Counted from the first letter of the stretch, positions 25,256-34,963 are shown. The stretch is DNA of 64,000 nt from Micromonospora kangleipakensis (GCF_004217615.1 NZ_SHLD01000001.1:2914001-2978000), one strand, 5' to 3'. Made by a program: numbers and translations. The notes: generated by a model not told the origin, from the sequence alone.

Positions 25256-26860
25256 TCAGGGCGCCGTTGTCGCGGCGGGCGGGGGCGTCTGTTCGGCGAC
25301 GGGGCTCTGTGGCGGGTGGACGAACGGTGGGCGGGGCAGGTCGGCGTCACCGGTGGCGGCGGCGTAGACGACGACGTCGGGGCGCAGTGCGAGCACGGTG
25401 GCGTGGTGCTGGCGCATCCAGGGGATGAGCACGTCCTCGTCGTCCACGATCGTGCCGGGCGCGGGGGCCGAGCCCGCCGGCGTGACCTGCAGGCAGCTGA
25501 TGCCGCCGGCCGCCCAGGCCGGCCAGGGTCGCGCCTGGCCGGTGTGCAACAGCGTCCACCGACCGGCGAGCACGTCGTCGAGACGGGCCCGGTCGCCGCC
25601 GTCCGTCTGGACCCAGGGCTGTGGGAGCTGCTTGCCGACCGCCCGATTGCCACCGGTGTGGTCCAGCAGGCCCTTCCGGTAGCTGTTGTCCGGGAACCAC
25701 CTGGCCTCCTGCATGTAGGCGCGGATGGCCGGGACCCGCATGACGAGCCGGAACGCGATGTTGCGCAGGGCCGTCAGCCCGGGACGTCGCTCGGTGATGA
25801 TGCGTCCGAAGCGGACCGCCTGTGCGGTCATCTCCCGCACGTGTGGTTTGCGCTCGACCTCGTAGCTGTCCAGAACGTCATCGGGCAGCTCACCCCGCAG
25901 CACCCCGGCCAGCTTCCAGCACAGGTTGCCCGCGTCGCGTACGCCGGAGGACATGCCCTCGCCGATCCACGGCGGCATCGCGTGTGCCGCGTCGCCGGCG
26001 AGGAAGATCCGGCCGACGCGCCACCGGGCGGCGAAGCGGACGTGGTGGCTGTAGATGACCGCGCGGAGGATCTCCACCTCGTCGGGCGTCCGGCCGTAGC
26101 GGCGCAGCAGCCGCCAGATGTAGTCGTGGCTGACCAGATCCTGTTCGTCCTCGTCGGGCAGGACGGGGAACTCCCAGCGGTGGTGGCCCAGCGGGGTCGG
26201 GCAGTCCACGGCGGGCCGGGCGGGGTCGCAGTGGAAGCGCAGGCGGTCGACGGTGTCCCAGCCCCGCTTGACCTTGGTGTCGATGACGACCCACCGGTCG
26301 TGGTAGGTGCGGCCGTCGAAGCCGACGCCCAGCCCGGTCCGGATCGGGCTGGAGCCGCCGTCGGCGGCGATGAGGTAGGCCCCGCGCAGGGTACGTAGCC
26401 TATCGTCGGTCAGGTCCCGCGCGGTGACGGTGACACTGTCGCTGTCCTGCTCGACGAGCTCACAGTCGTGGCCGAGGAGGACCTCGACGTTCGGGTAGCG
26501 GCTCACGCCGTCGCGGAGGACCTCCTCCATGGCCGGCTGGTAGATGAACAGCTGCGGCGGGTGCCCGTTGCCCCGAGGAGCCGGCGCGAGGCTCAGGAAC
26601 GACCGGCCGCGCGCGTCGACAAAGTCGATCGGCCGGCCGGCGAGCATGTCCTCCTTCAGCCGCTCCGCGAGGCCGATCGCCTGCCAGATCCGGATCGTCT
26701 CCTCGTCGGTGGAGATCGCCCGCGCGCGGGGATAGATCGAGGCGTCGCGCTCGACCACGGCGACGCGTACGCCCATGCCGCCGAGCAGATTCGCGGTGGT
26801 GACGCCGACCGGGCCGTATCCGACGATGATCACGTCGTATTCGGGCAGTTCGGTGTTCAT
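25256..26860 (-). CDS. FAD-dependent aromatic hydroxylase (MhpA-like)
   Basis: A 534-residue class A flavoprotein monooxygenase. The N-terminal dinucleotide motif is IIVGYGPVGVTTANLLGGMG; the usual GAG is GYG here. It has IAADGGSSPIR, and the FAD motif IFLAGDAAHAMPPWIGEGMS lies near residue 285. The last ~20 residues are Pro/Ala-rich. The length fits 3-(3-hydroxyphenyl)propionate 2-hydroxylases. The ATG at 26860 overlaps the dioxygenase stop by 4 nt, so it is coupled to the ring-cleavage gene. It is the likely first enzyme of the pathway. It is only distantly related to the monooxygenase at 8128-9612. Confidence 0.9.
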   Translation of the reverse strand: MNTELPEYDVIIVGYGPVGVTTANLLGGMGVRVAVVERDASIYPRARAISTDEETIRIWQAIGLAERLKEDMLAGRPIDFVDARGRSFLSLAPAPRGNGHPPQLFIYQPAMEEVLRDGVSRYPNVEVLLGHDCELVEQDSDSVTVTARDLTDDRLRTLRGAYLIAADGGSSPIRTGLGVGFDGRTYHDRWVVIDTKVKRGWDTVDRLRFHCDPARPAVDCPTPLGHHRWEFPVLPDEDEQDLVSHDYIWRLLRRYGRTPDEVEILRAVIYSHHVRFAARWRVGRIFLAGDAAHAMPPWIGEGMSSGVRDAGNLCWKLAGVLRGELPDDVLDSYEVERKPHVREMTAQAVRFGRIITERRPGLTALRNIAFRLVMRVPAIRAYMQEARWFPDNSYRKGLLDHTGGNRAVGKQLPQPWVQTDGGDRARLDDVLAGRWTLLHTGQARPWPAWAAGGISCLQVTPAGSAPAPGTIVDDEDVLIPWMRQHHATVLALRPDVVVYAAATGDADLPRPPFVHPPQSPVAEQTPPPAATTAP

Positions 26861-27843
26861 GCGGTGGCTCCGCTCAGTGCCGGGACGGTGATCTCCGCAC
26901 GGCGCAGCGAGGCCGCGCCGCGGCGGAACTGGTTGAGCTTGTCGATGACGCTCTGGCCCTCGGGGGTGTGCCCCCAAATGCTGATCCCTTGGTGGGTGGT
27001 GGGTTCCCAGGTGCCCTCGTCCACGACGATCGGATTCCAGCCGACCTCCCACTCGAAGCCGGACGGCGTCCGGACGTAGTAGGAGAGCTCCTTGTCGTTG
27101 GTGTGCTGCCCGATGCCCAGGGCCATGGTGAAGCCGAGTTGCTTGAGGCGCTGGTAGGAGATGGTCATGTCGTCCAACGTGGCGACCTGGGTGTTGAGGT
27201 GCTGGATAGCGGTGCGGATCGGATCGATGCGCAGGCCCTCGGTGTTGGCCACGGCGACCGAGTGGTGGCGGCCGTTGACCCGCAGGAACCGGATCCGGAA
27301 GCGCACCCTGCTGATCGTCTCGACGATGAAGTCGCTGAGCCGGGCGTCGAGCAGGTTGTCGTAGTAACGGTGGATGGCGTCCGGCTGCCGTGAGCTGATG
27401 GCGATGTGACCCATGCCGGCGTCGCCGGTGACGAAACCGCTGGCCTGCATGTGCAGCGGGGCGGTGGTGGTGACCGGAGTGGTGTACAGCTCCTGGACCA
27501 GGCCCTTCGGCCCGGGGAAGCGCACCAGCCGACGCACGCCGCGCAGCGCCGCCTCCTCGTCGTGGCCCTGCTCGACGGTGACGCCGCGGGCGGTGATGCG
27601 GCCGACGATGTCGTCGAACGCCTCGTGGTCGTCGACGTGCCAGCCGACTGTGGTCACGTCCTCGGCGGGGCCCCGCTGCAGCAGCAGGCGGCACTCGTGG
27701 TCGTCCAGCCGGAAGCGCATCCGGTCGCGGTCTAGTTCGTCGACGTGCAGGCCGACGCCGTCGGCGCCGAAGCGGCGCCAGTCACCGAACCGGGTGGTCT
27801 CGATGCACAGGTAGCCCAGGTGCACCTTGCCGAAGACGTTCAC
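26857..27843 (-). CDS. Type I extradiol dioxygenase (BphC-like, VOC family)
   Basis: A 328-residue two-domain ring-cleavage enzyme. The C-terminal catalytic module has His in GMGHIAISS, His in AIQHLNTQV and Glu in GFEWEVGWN, the Fe(II) facial triad of 2,3-dihydroxybiphenyl-type dioxygenases. HHSVAVA provides the conserved second-shell His region. A GTG start at 27843 overlaps the hydrolase stop by 4 nt. It would cleave the catechol made by the neighbouring hydroxylase to a 2-hydroxy-6-oxo acid for the hydrolase. BphC-like enzymes favour catechols with bulky side groups. Confidence 0.9.
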   Translation of the reverse strand: MNVFGKVHLGYLCIETTRFGDWRRFGADGVGLHVDELDRDRMRFRLDDHECRLLLQRGPAEDVTTVGWHVDDHEAFDDIVGRITARGVTVEQGHDEEAALRGVRRLVRFPGPKGLVQELYTTPVTTTAPLHMQASGFVTGDAGMGHIAISSRQPDAIHRYYDNLLDARLSDFIVETISRVRFRIRFLRVNGRHHSVAVANTEGLRIDPIRTAIQHLNTQVATLDDMTISYQRLKQLGFTMALGIGQHTNDKELSYYVRTPSGFEWEVGWNPIVVDEGTWEPTTHQGISIWGHTPEGQSVIDKLNQFRRGAASLRRAEITVPALSGATA

Positions 27844-28700
27844 GTGGACTCCTCGGAGAGGAAGGCAGCGGTGAGGGAGTTGAACAGGTCAGGGCGTTCC
27901 CACTGCACCCAGTGGCCGGTCCTGGCGACCAGGTACTGGTCGCAGCGGGGCATCCGCTCGGCGAGGAGCAGCCCGCCGGACGGCCGGTTGACCTTGTCGT
28001 CGGCGCCCCACAGCACGAGCGTGGGCGTGGCGGCCCCGGACAGCCGCTTGTCCCGCAGCAGATCCATCCGCAGCAGGGTGCGCAGCCCGGCGGGGCGCCG
28101 CAGCGGCGGGTTGGCGACCACCTCCGGGTCGATGCTCGCCTGGTACCGCTCCTCGATCATCTCGGCGGGGACGGCCGTGCCGTCGTAGACCAGGTCGGCG
28201 CGGATGAACCGTTCGAGCTTGGCCCGGGTCGGGCCTTCGCCGCCGTAGTAGGCGAGCAGCCGCTTCAAGCCGGGAGTCGGCGGACGTCGGGTCGTGCCGA
28301 TCCCGCCCGGGCCCATGAGGACCAGGCGTCCGACCCGGTCGGGCCGGTCCAGCGTGAGCCGCAGCGCGGCGGCGCCACCGTAGGAGTTGCCGACCAGGTG
28401 GGCCCGGTCGATGCCGAGCGCGTCGAGCAGCCCACGAACGGCGCCGGCGAGGTCACCGAACGGGTCGGACTGGTCGATGTGCTTGCTGGACCGGCCGTAG
28501 CCAGGCAGATCCGGCACGATCACCCGGAACCGCTGTGCGAGGGCGTCGACGTTGCGGGCGTAGTTCGACATCCCGGAGGCCCCCGGCCCGCCGCCGTGCA
28601 GCAGCACCACCGCCTCACCGGCGCCCCGCTCGGTGACGGCGATGTCCCGCGCACCGACTCGCACCACCCGCTGATCCGCGGTGACTTCCTCGACGCTCAC
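27840..28700 (-). CDS. Meta-cleavage product C-C hydrolase (MhpC/BphD-like)
   Basis: A 286-residue alpha/beta hydrolase. It contains the oxyanion loop VLLHGGGPGASG typical of C-C bond hydrolases, the nucleophile Ser in LVGNSYGGAA, the acid in LWGADDKVN and His in ARTGHWVQWE. It splits the ring-cleaved acid into 2-hydroxypenta-2,4-dienoate and a second acid. The GTG at 28700 has GGGAGG four nt upstream and is the first gene of the minus-strand operon hydrolase-dioxygenase-hydroxylase, possibly with the ligase. The dienoate would feed the plus-strand hydratase. Confidence 0.9.
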   Translation of the reverse strand: MSVEEVTADQRVVRVGARDIAVTERGAGEAVVLLHGGGPGASGMSNYARNVDALAQRFRVIVPDLPGYGRSSKHIDQSDPFGDLAGAVRGLLDALGIDRAHLVGNSYGGAAALRLTLDRPDRVGRLVLMGPGGIGTTRRPPTPGLKRLLAYYGGEGPTRAKLERFIRADLVYDGTAVPAEMIEERYQASIDPEVVANPPLRRPAGLRTLLRMDLLRDKRLSGAATPTLVLWGADDKVNRPSGGLLLAERMPRCDQYLVARTGHWVQWERPDLFNSLTAAFLSEEST

Positions 28701-28729
28701 TTGACCTCCCGCAACCCCGCGCTGTTAAT

Positions 28730-28761
28730 GTAATGACCGTTACAGTTGTAGTGGCCGCTAC
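28730..28761. promoter_or_regulatory. Paired operator-like palindromes between the two meta-cleavage operons
   Basis: GTAATGACCGTTAC (28730-28743) and GTAGTGGCCGCTAC (28748-28761) share a GTARYGRCCRYTAC-type dyad with 18-bp centre spacing. They sit between the divergent hydrolase and TetR start codons (28700 and 28819). Their symmetry and placement suit cooperative binding of the TetR protein and control of both operons at once. Confidence 0.65.
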
Positions 28762-28818
28762 GGTAAGCTTCACTGCTGACATCGTCAAGACATCGGCCGG
28801 AAACACGGGAAGGGTGCG

Positions 28819-29463
28819 ATGACGGAATCTCGCGGTGAACGCAAGCGCCGGGCCAACGGCGAGGAGTCCCGACGGCGGATCCTCGATGCCGCCGCCGAGA
28901 TCGCCGGCGAGCGCGGCTACGAGGGCACCAGCATCGCGCTGGTCAGCGAGAAGTGCGGCCTGCCCGCCAGCTCGATCTACTGGCACTTCAAGAACAAGGA
29001 CGACCTCCTCGCCGCCGTCATCGAGCGCAGCTTCGACATCTGGGTCGACGTGCTCGCCCTCCCCGGCGACGACAGCGAGCCGATGCCGGAACGCCTCGCG
29101 GCGATGGCGGTGAAGGTCGCCAAGACCCTGCTGGACTCGCCCGACTTCCTTCGCCTCGGGCTCATGCTCACCCTCGAGCGCCGCCCGGAGGAGCCCAGCG
29201 CCCGGCGCGTGTTCCTGCAGGTCCGGGAAACCGCCCGCGCGCGGCTCGCCGCCGTGCTCGCCAGGGTCGCCCCGGACGCCGACCGGGACACGATCGAAAC
29301 GATCACCACGTACGCCATCGCCGCCACCGACGGGCTGTTCATCGCCAAGGAGATCGGCGGCGACAGCGTCGACCTCCTGCGGCTGTTCGAACTGCTCGGC
29401 CGCACCCTGTACGACAGCCTCACCCGCCTGACCGGCGGCAGTCCCGCCACGGAGACCCCATGA
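28819..29463 (+). CDS. TetR family regulator of the meta-cleavage operons
   Basis: A 214-residue regulator. Residues ~15-62 form the DNA-binding domain, with RRRILDAAAEIAGERGYEGT and LVSEKCGLPASSIYWHFKNK, followed by a helical effector-binding domain. GGGAAGGG upstream supports the ATG at 28819. Its stop overlaps the hydratase start by 4 nt, so the regulator is made with the lower-pathway enzymes. The divergent catabolic operon and paired palindromes point to a pathway-specific autoregulated repressor, probably released by a pathway intermediate. Confidence 0.88.
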   Translation: MTESRGERKRRANGEESRRRILDAAAEIAGERGYEGTSIALVSEKCGLPASSIYWHFKNKDDLLAAVIERSFDIWVDVLALPGDDSEPMPERLAAMAVKVAKTLLDSPDFLRLGLMLTLERRPEEPSARRVFLQVRETARARLAAVLARVAPDADRDTIETITTYAIAATDGLFIAKEIGGDSVDLLRLFELLGRTLYDSLTRLTGGSPATETP

Positions 29464-30281
29464 CCACCGGCACCACCGATCCCGTTGCCGCGGCCTTCCG
29501 TCGGTTGCGCACCGCCGCGGAGACCCGCACGCCGTGTCCGCCGGTCCGCGACCTCATCGGCCCCGACGACGAGACCCTCGCCTACGCTGTTCAGCGTCGG
29601 TTGACCGAGGCCGGCGTCCGGGACGGCAGGCGGCCGGTCGGGCGCAAGGTCGGGCTCACCTCCCCGGCGGTGCAACGTCAGCTCGGCGTCGACCGGCCCG
29701 ACTTCGGCATGCTCTTCGCCGACATGGCCTGCGCGGAGTCCGCGGTGATCAGCCTCGACCGGCTGCTGCAACCCCGCGTCGAGGCCGAGATCGCCTTCGT
29801 CCTCGCCGACGACGTCACCGACCCGGGCGTCACCGCCGTCACCGTGGGCCAGCGGGTCGCCTACGCGGTGGCCGCGCTGGAGATCGTGGACAGCCGCATC
29901 GCCGGCTGGGACATCAGCTTCGCCGACACCGTCGCCGACAACGGCTCCAGCGGGCTGTTCGTCCTCGGCGCCGACCAGGTCCCCCTCGACGCCGTCGAAC
30001 CGGCGGCGGTGCGGATGACGATGTATGTGGACGGTGTGCCCGCCTCGACCGGCTCGGGCGCGGCGTGCCTCGGCGACCCGCTGGAGGCCCTCGCCTGGCT
30101 GGCGCGGACCACCCTGGCCCACGGCGACCCGCTCCGCGCCCGTGACGTCGTGCTCTCCGGCGCACTCGGGCCGATGGTTCCGGTCACCCCCGGCATGCAG
30201 GTCCGCGCACACCTCAGCGGCCTCGGCAGCGTCGGGGCCACCTTCGCCACCCGTGGTGCCGTGACGAAAGGCGTCAGTTGA
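29460..30281 (+). CDS. mhpD: 2-keto-4-pentenoate hydratase
   Basis: A 273-residue member of the hydratase/decarboxylase branch of the FAH superfamily. It adds water to 2-hydroxypenta-2,4-dienoate to give 4-hydroxy-2-oxovalerate. The divalent-metal region [17 protein letters not shown] carries the conserved E-x-E, followed by [12 protein letters not shown] and a C-terminal GATFA strand. The ATG at 29460 overlaps the TetR stop, and the stop overlaps the dehydrogenase ATG by one base. Gene order hydratase-dehydrogenase-aldolase is the standard lower meta-cleavage module. Confidence 0.93.
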   Translation: MTTGTTDPVAAAFRRLRTAAETRTPCPPVRDLIGPDDETLAYAVQRRLTEAGVRDGRRPVGRKVGLTSPAVQRQLGVDRPDFGMLFADMACAESAVISLDRLLQPRVEAEIAFVLADDVTDPGVTAVTVGQRVAYAVAALEIVDSRIAGWDISFADTVADNGSSGLFVLGADQVPLDAVEPAAVRMTMYVDGVPASTGSGAACLGDPLEALAWLARTTLAHGDPLRARDVVLSGALGPMVPVTPGMQVRAHLSGLGSVGATFATRGAVTKGVS

Positions 30282-31219
30282 TGTCGCGTACGAAGGTCGC
30301 CGTCATCGGATCCGGCAACATCGGCACGGACCTGATGATCAAAGTCTTGCGCCTGTCGCAGAACCTCGAGATGGCCGCGATGGTCGGCATCGACCCCGCC
30401 TCTGACGGCCTCGCCCGGGCCCGTCGCCTCGGCGTGCCCACCATCGCCGAGGGCGTCGCCGGCCTCATCGCGATGCCGGACTTCGCCGACATCGCCGTGG
30501 TCTTCGACGCCACCTCGGCCGGGGCGCATCGGGCCAACGCCGCCGCCCTCGCCCCGTACGGCAAGCGGCTCGTCGACCTCACCCCGGCCGCGATCGGCCC
30601 GTACGTCGTACCGGCGGTGAACCTCGACGCGCACCTCGACGCCGGCAACGTCAACATGGTCACTTGCGGGGGGCAGGCCACCATTCCCGTCGTCGCGGCC
30701 GTGTCCCGAGTGACGCCCGTGCCGTACGCCGAGATCGTCGCCTCCATCGCCTCCCGGTCCGCCGGCCCCGGCACCCGCGCCAACATCGACGAATTCACCG
30801 AGACCACGGCCGCCGCCATCGAACAGGTCGGCGGCGCCCGGCGCGGCAAGGCCATCATCATCCTCAACCCCGCCGAGCCGCCGATGATCATGCGGGACAC
30901 CGTGCAGTGCCTCATCGGCCCCGCCGACCACGACGCCGTCCGCGCCAGCATCGAGCAGATGATCACGGACGTCGCCGCGTACGTCCCCGGCTACCGGCTC
31001 AAGCAGCCCGTGCAGTTCACCCCCCTGGCCCCGGACGAACCGGTCCACACCCTGCTGCCCGACGACACGACAGCGGTCACCACCAAGGTGAGTGTCCTGC
31101 TGGAGGTCGAAGGCGCCGCCCACTACCTCCCGGCCTACGCCGGCAACCTCGACATCATGACCTCCGCGGCACTCCGGGTCGCCGAACGCCTCACCGCAGC
31201 CCAGGGAGCCATCCGATGA
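30281..31219 (+). CDS. mhpF: Acetaldehyde dehydrogenase (acylating)
   Basis: A 312-residue NAD+- and CoA-dependent dehydrogenase converting acetaldehyde to acetyl-CoA. The Rossmann motif is [15 protein letters not shown] and the catalytic Cys lies in [14 protein letters not shown]. It also has [15 protein letters not shown] and the C-terminal [12 protein letters not shown], as in MhpF/DmpF/BphJ. The ATG at 30281 is preferred over the TTG three bases earlier. The stop overlaps the aldolase start by 4 nt; these two enzymes form a complex that channels acetaldehyde. Intact. Confidence 0.95.
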   Translation: MSRTKVAVIGSGNIGTDLMIKVLRLSQNLEMAAMVGIDPASDGLARARRLGVPTIAEGVAGLIAMPDFADIAVVFDATSAGAHRANAAALAPYGKRLVDLTPAAIGPYVVPAVNLDAHLDAGNVNMVTCGGQATIPVVAAVSRVTPVPYAEIVASIASRSAGPGTRANIDEFTETTAAAIEQVGGARRGKAIIILNPAEPPMIMRDTVQCLIGPADHDAVRASIEQMITDVAAYVPGYRLKQPVQFTPLAPDEPVHTLLPDDTTAVTTKVSVLLEVEGAAHYLPAYAGNLDIMTSAALRVAERLTAAQGAIR

Positions 31220-32238
31220 CCGCTACCGCACCCGCCCGCCGCCTGTTCATCCAGGACGTCACCCTGCGCGACGGCATGCACGCCACCCGGCACCGGATCA
31301 CCCCGGCCGACGTCACCCGGATCGTCACCGCCCTCGACGCCGCCGGCGTCGACGGCATCGAGGTCGCCCACGGTGACGGGCTCGCCGGCGGCAGCCTCAC
31401 CTACGGCCCCGGCAGCCACACCGATCGGCAGTGGATCGAAGCCGCCGCGGCCGCCGCCACCCGCGCCCGCGTCACCACCCTGCTCCTGCCCGGCATCGGC
31501 ACCATCCACGACCTCAAACAGGCCCACGCCCTCGGCGTACGGTCGGTCCGCGTCGCCACCCACTGCACCGAGGCGGACATCGCCGCGCAGCACATCGCCA
31601 CGGCCCGCGAGCTGGGCATGGACGTGTCGGGATTCCTCATGATGAGCCACCTCGCCGAGCCCAAGGAGCTCGCCGCTCAGGCCAAGCTCATGGAGTCCTA
31701 TGGCGCCTACTGCGTCTACGTCACCGACTCCGGCGGGCGGCTCACCATGGACGGCGTCCGCGACCGGGTGCGGGCCTACCGGGACGTCCTCGACCCGGGC
31801 ACGGAGATCGGCATTCACGCCCACGAGAACCTGTCCCTCTCCGTGGCCAACAGCGTCGTCGCCGTGGAGGAGGGCACCACCCGCGTCGACGCGTCACTCG
31901 CCGGCCACGGCGCCGGCGCCGGCAACTGTCCGATCGAACCGTTCATCGCCGTGGCCACCGTGCAAGGCTGGCAGCACGGCTGTGACCTGTTCGCCCTCCA
32001 GGACGCCGCCGACGACCTCGTCCGGCCGCTGCAGGACCGGCCCGTCCGCGTCGACCGGGAAACCCTCACCCTCGGCTACGCCGGCGTCTACTCCAGCTTC
32101 CTGCGCCACGCCGAGACCGCCGCGCGACACTACGGTCTCGATGCCCGGGACATCCTGCTCGAAGTCGGCCGGCGCAAACTCGTCGGCGGGCAGGAAGACA
32201 TGATCCTGGACATCGCCCTCGACCTGAGCCGGAGCTGA
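31216..32238 (+). CDS. mhpE: 4-hydroxy-2-oxovalerate aldolase
   Basis: A 340-residue class II aldolase of the HMGL-like TIM-barrel family. It splits 4-hydroxy-2-oxovalerate to pyruvate and acetaldehyde. Motifs are [15 protein letters not shown] (metal-binding Asp, catalytic Arg), the metal HxH in [15 protein letters not shown], and [13 protein letters not shown]. The C-terminal [12 protein letters not shown] helix is the dehydrogenase-docking part in MhpE/DmpG. It is the last gene of the tetR-mhpD-mhpF-mhpE operon. About 90 nt separates it from the broken LtrA4 gene on the other strand. Confidence 0.95.
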   Translation: MTATAPARRLFIQDVTLRDGMHATRHRITPADVTRIVTALDAAGVDGIEVAHGDGLAGGSLTYGPGSHTDRQWIEAAAAAATRARVTTLLLPGIGTIHDLKQAHALGVRSVRVATHCTEADIAAQHIATARELGMDVSGFLMMSHLAEPKELAAQAKLMESYGAYCVYVTDSGGRLTMDGVRDRVRAYRDVLDPGTEIGIHAHENLSLSVANSVVAVEEGTTRVDASLAGHGAGAGNCPIEPFIAVATVQGWQHGCDLFALQDAADDLVRPLQDRPVRVDRETLTLGYAGVYSSFLRHAETAARHYGLDARDILLEVGRRKLVGGQEDMILDIALDLSRS

Positions 32239-32326
32239 TCGTCCGACGAGGCAAAGGTCAACCAACCTGTACGCGCGGCTGATGCGTCCGCCACGCAGCG
32301 GATGGGGCTCATGCTGCGCGAGGAAC

Positions 32327-33275
32327 TCACATCAGCGGGGCGGGTGACTCGGGCTCTCGCCTGCGGGCGCGGTGCGCGTCCGCGACGGCGATTCCGCTCA
32401 GCACGGCCGTGGCGCCGGCACCCGCCACCAGCGGTGGAGCATGCCATACGGCCGGGATCAGCAGGCCGAGGGCGAGGAGCCCGATCAGCCGTGACAGGGA
32501 GATCCGGCCGAAGACCTGCAGTTCGAAGGGAGCCCGCCCGACCAGGAAAAGTGCCGGACCGCCGAGGATGGCCACGAGCCAGTTCGGTTCCGGCCGGCCG
32601 TTGGGCTCGATGATGTACAGCTCGAAACCGACACCAGCGAGGACGACACCGGAGATCATGATCAGATGACTCAAGGCGGCCGCCACGGCTTGCCGGCTCG
32701 GGTCACGGGCGGCGGTGATGGCCAGCGGCAGGAGCAGGCCGGCTCGGTAGAAGTAGACGCGCCACAGCTGCACGATGCCGACGAAGGCCAGGGCGAACCC
32801 CATCCCGTGCGGGAGAGCTAGGTCGCTGTCGGAGAACGCCCGGCCGGACACGAAGACAGCCTCACCCAAGCTGATCAAGAAAATCTGCTGCAACCGCTCG
32901 CCGAGGTGCTCGCCCGCGACCTGACTGCCGGCCCACTGACTGAAGCCGAGCACGAACCCGGGGAACTCGATGGCCAGCGCAAGTGCCCACAGCCCACCCC
33001 GTAGCAGCCGGTCGTGCACCAACGCTCCAGCGATCCACGGAATGCTGCTCCCGGCGAGCGACAGGAGGCCCGGTAGTGCGGACGTGCCGGTCCTCATTTG
33101 CTTGACCAGGAGGTAGAGCAACAGACGGCTGAGCCGGACCGCGACCCAGGCGCCGGCGAAGACCAGAGCTCGTCCCTCGAACCCCTGCGGGACCGAAACG
33201 GCCATCACGGTGGCACCGGCCATCGAGGAGAACACGATGAACTGACCCGGCCGCGAATCCGGATTCACCCGACTG
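32327..33275 (-). pseudogene. LtrA family protein (copy 4), C-terminal part
   Basis: About 310 residues from NPDSRPGQFIVFSSMAGATV to RRREPESPAPLM. This is the LtrA sequence from the third membrane helix to the end, including QQIFLISLGEAVFVSG, the counterpart of FFIVALGEPILVTG in the other copies. The N-terminal 75 residues lie at 34590-34817, on the far side of an IS110-type element. This copy is much more diverged from LtrA1-3 than they are from each other, so it is not part of the recent tandem series. Confidence 0.85.
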
Positions 33276-33282
33276 GACGCTC

Positions 33283-34341
33283 CTATGCCGCGTCAAGTGG
33301 TTGGGGCGGGGTTTCCAGGCGTCGGTAGATTTCGCGGGCGACGTAGCGTTTGAGGCAGCGTTTAATCTCGCGGTCGGTTTTGCCTTGGGCGCGGCGGCGG
33401 TCGGCGTAGGCGCGGGTGCGTTCGTCGCGTTGTAGCCGGGTCAGGACGATGGTGTGCAGGGCGCGGTTGAGTTGGCGGTCGCCTGAGCGGTTGAGCCGGT
33501 AGCGGACGGTCTTTCCCGACGAGGCGGGAATCGGCGCGGCGCCGGCGAGCATGGCGAACGCGGCGTCGTCGCGGCAGCGCCCGGGGTGGGACCAGGCGGT
33601 GAGCACGGTGGCGGCGACGATCGGTCCGACGCCGGTGAGGGTGAGAAGGTCCGGTCGCCAGGTGCGGACGATCGCGCGGATCGCCTTTTCGTGGTCGGCG
33701 GCTTCGGCTTCGAGGAAGCGGACGCGGCGGGCGAGGTCCCGCAGCACGGTCAGGCAGGTGAACACGTCAACATTTGCGCTGGTGGTAGGGCGCAGTCGGG
33801 TGGCGGTGGTGAGCATGATCCGGGTGCTCTGGCCGCGGAAGCGGGCCCGCACCACCTCAGGAGCGGTGATCACCAACGCGTGCAGCTGCCGCTGGGCGTC
33901 GGCGCTGGCTTCCACGGCCGCCCGGCGGGCGGTCAGCCGCACCTGCAGCGCTGCTCGTTGCGCCCCGGTCTTGGGCTGAGCCAGCCGCGTGCGGGCCAGG
34001 GCGTCGCGAGCGGCGCGTTCGGCGTCGATCGGGTCGGACTTCGCCCCGGCGCGGCGGGCCGGGCGCAGCGGACGGTCCAGTTCGACGACCAGTTCACCGG
34101 CGTCGGCCAGGTGCCGGGCCAGGCCGGCGCCGTAGCCACCGGAGCCTTCCAGCGCCCAGGCCCGCAGCCCCGAATGCTGCTCGGCCAGGGCCACCAGTTG
34201 CGCGTAGCCATCCGGATCGGTGGCGACCGTGGCCCTGGCCAGCACCCCGCCGGTGCGGGTATCCAGTAGCGCGGCGGTGTGGGTGTCTTTGTGGGTGTCG
34301 ACGCCGATGACGACCTCGACCAGATCTGCCAGCATGGACAT
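33283..34341 (-). CDS. IS110 family transposase (DEDD)
   Basis: A 352-residue transposase. The N-terminal RuvC-like DEDD domain has VIGVDTHKDTHTAALLD, LEGSGGYGAGLA and KSDPIDAERAARDALA, carrying the acidic residues. The C-terminal transposase_20 domain has LLTLTGVGPIVAATVL, and GAAPIPASSGKTVRYRLNRS contains the conserved catalytic Ser. IS110 enzymes are guided by a bridge RNA made from the element's noncoding end. ATG 34341 has GGAGAG five nt upstream. The gene is full length with no frameshift, so the element may be active. Confidence 0.92.
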   Translation of the reverse strand: MSMLADLVEVVIGVDTHKDTHTAALLDTRTGGVLARATVATDPDGYAQLVALAEQHSGLRAWALEGSGGYGAGLARHLADAGELVVELDRPLRPARRAGAKSDPIDAERAARDALARTRLAQPKTGAQRAALQVRLTARRAAVEASADAQRQLHALVITAPEVVRARFRGQSTRIMLTTATRLRPTTSANVDVFTCLTVLRDLARRVRFLEAEAADHEKAIRAIVRTWRPDLLTLTGVGPIVAATVLTAWSHPGRCRDDAAFAMLAGAAPIPASSGKTVRYRLNRSGDRQLNRALHTIVLTRLQRDERTRAYADRRRAQGKTDREIKRCLKRYVAREIYRRLETPPQPLDAA

Positions 34342-34359
34342 GCGTTCTCTCCTCACCGT

Positions 34360-34575
34360 GGGGACGCAAGGGTCCGGTCCGGTGCGGAGATGGCAGGACT
34401 GTGATGAGACACGCCAGCCGCTAACTGGCGGTCAAGCTCCTGATCAGGCCAACGTCTCCCGCCGGGCCGGCGCCGGCAGCAGCAGGCGGACAAGTCCCGC
34501 CAAAGGCACGAAGCCAGTCAGAGCAAGAGTCACGCCCGCCACCACCAGCTGTCAGCTCACCACTGCTGAACCGAC
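34360..34575 (-). ncRNA. Candidate bridge-RNA region of the IS110 element
   Basis: The 215 bases upstream of the transposase gene, inside the element, contain no reading frame. Short inverted repeats are present, for example GCCAGCCGCTAACTGGC at 34411-34427 (GCCAG with CTGGC). In IS110-group elements this noncoding left end encodes the structured bridge RNA that pairs with target and donor DNA. The assignment rests on position and family knowledge; loops matching the flanking LtrA target were not worked out. Confidence 0.45.
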
Positions 34576-34817
34576 CCCGCCACCCTCACAGTCAGTGCAG
34601 CGGTGGTCTGCCACATGAACCAGAGCCCCAGAAACAGCAGCAGGGTCTCAGCGAACTGACTGAACCCGAGCCGCCCGGAATGGAAGTCGTCCAACAGCCG
34701 CAAGCTGATCCGGTTGAGCGCGAAGACGAAGACGAGGTCGAAGAACAGCTCGAGGATCGTCGCCCGGTGCCAGCTGACCTCCTCCCGTACGCGCCGCTCG
34801 CGGCCCGGCTCATCCAT
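34557..34817 (-). pseudogene. LtrA family protein (copy 4), N-terminal part
   Basis: About 75 residues of LtrA: MDEPGRERRVREEVSWHRAT, then ILELFFDLVFVFALNRIS (the family's first helix) and LLLFLGLWFMWQTTAALT. The reading then runs about ten codons into foreign DNA and stops at 34557. Together with 32327-33275 it would give a full LtrA protein of about 390 residues. Confidence 0.85.
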
Positions 34818-34963
34818 CGGTCATCAGTCTGGTTTGCCGCCGCAGGCGCGCACGGCGTTCGCCTGCCTCGGCAATCCCAGACTCCCGGCCAGGAAACACG
34901 AGGCGGAGTATCCGGGGCGGCAGGCGATAAACCTGCCATATCCGACGCCCCTCGCGCCGATAG

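Larger units (their letters stand above)
33270..34575 (-). mobile_element. IS110 family insertion sequence inside an LtrA gene
   Basis: The element is bounded by the interrupted LtrA halves: the LtrA frame is lost at about 34580 and resumes at about 33272. It contains one transposase gene plus about 215 noncoding bases upstream of it. IS110 elements lack clear terminal inverted repeats and make no or short target duplications, so exact ends are approximate. A remnant of a different IS110 transposase lies at 18626-18813. Confidence 0.8.
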
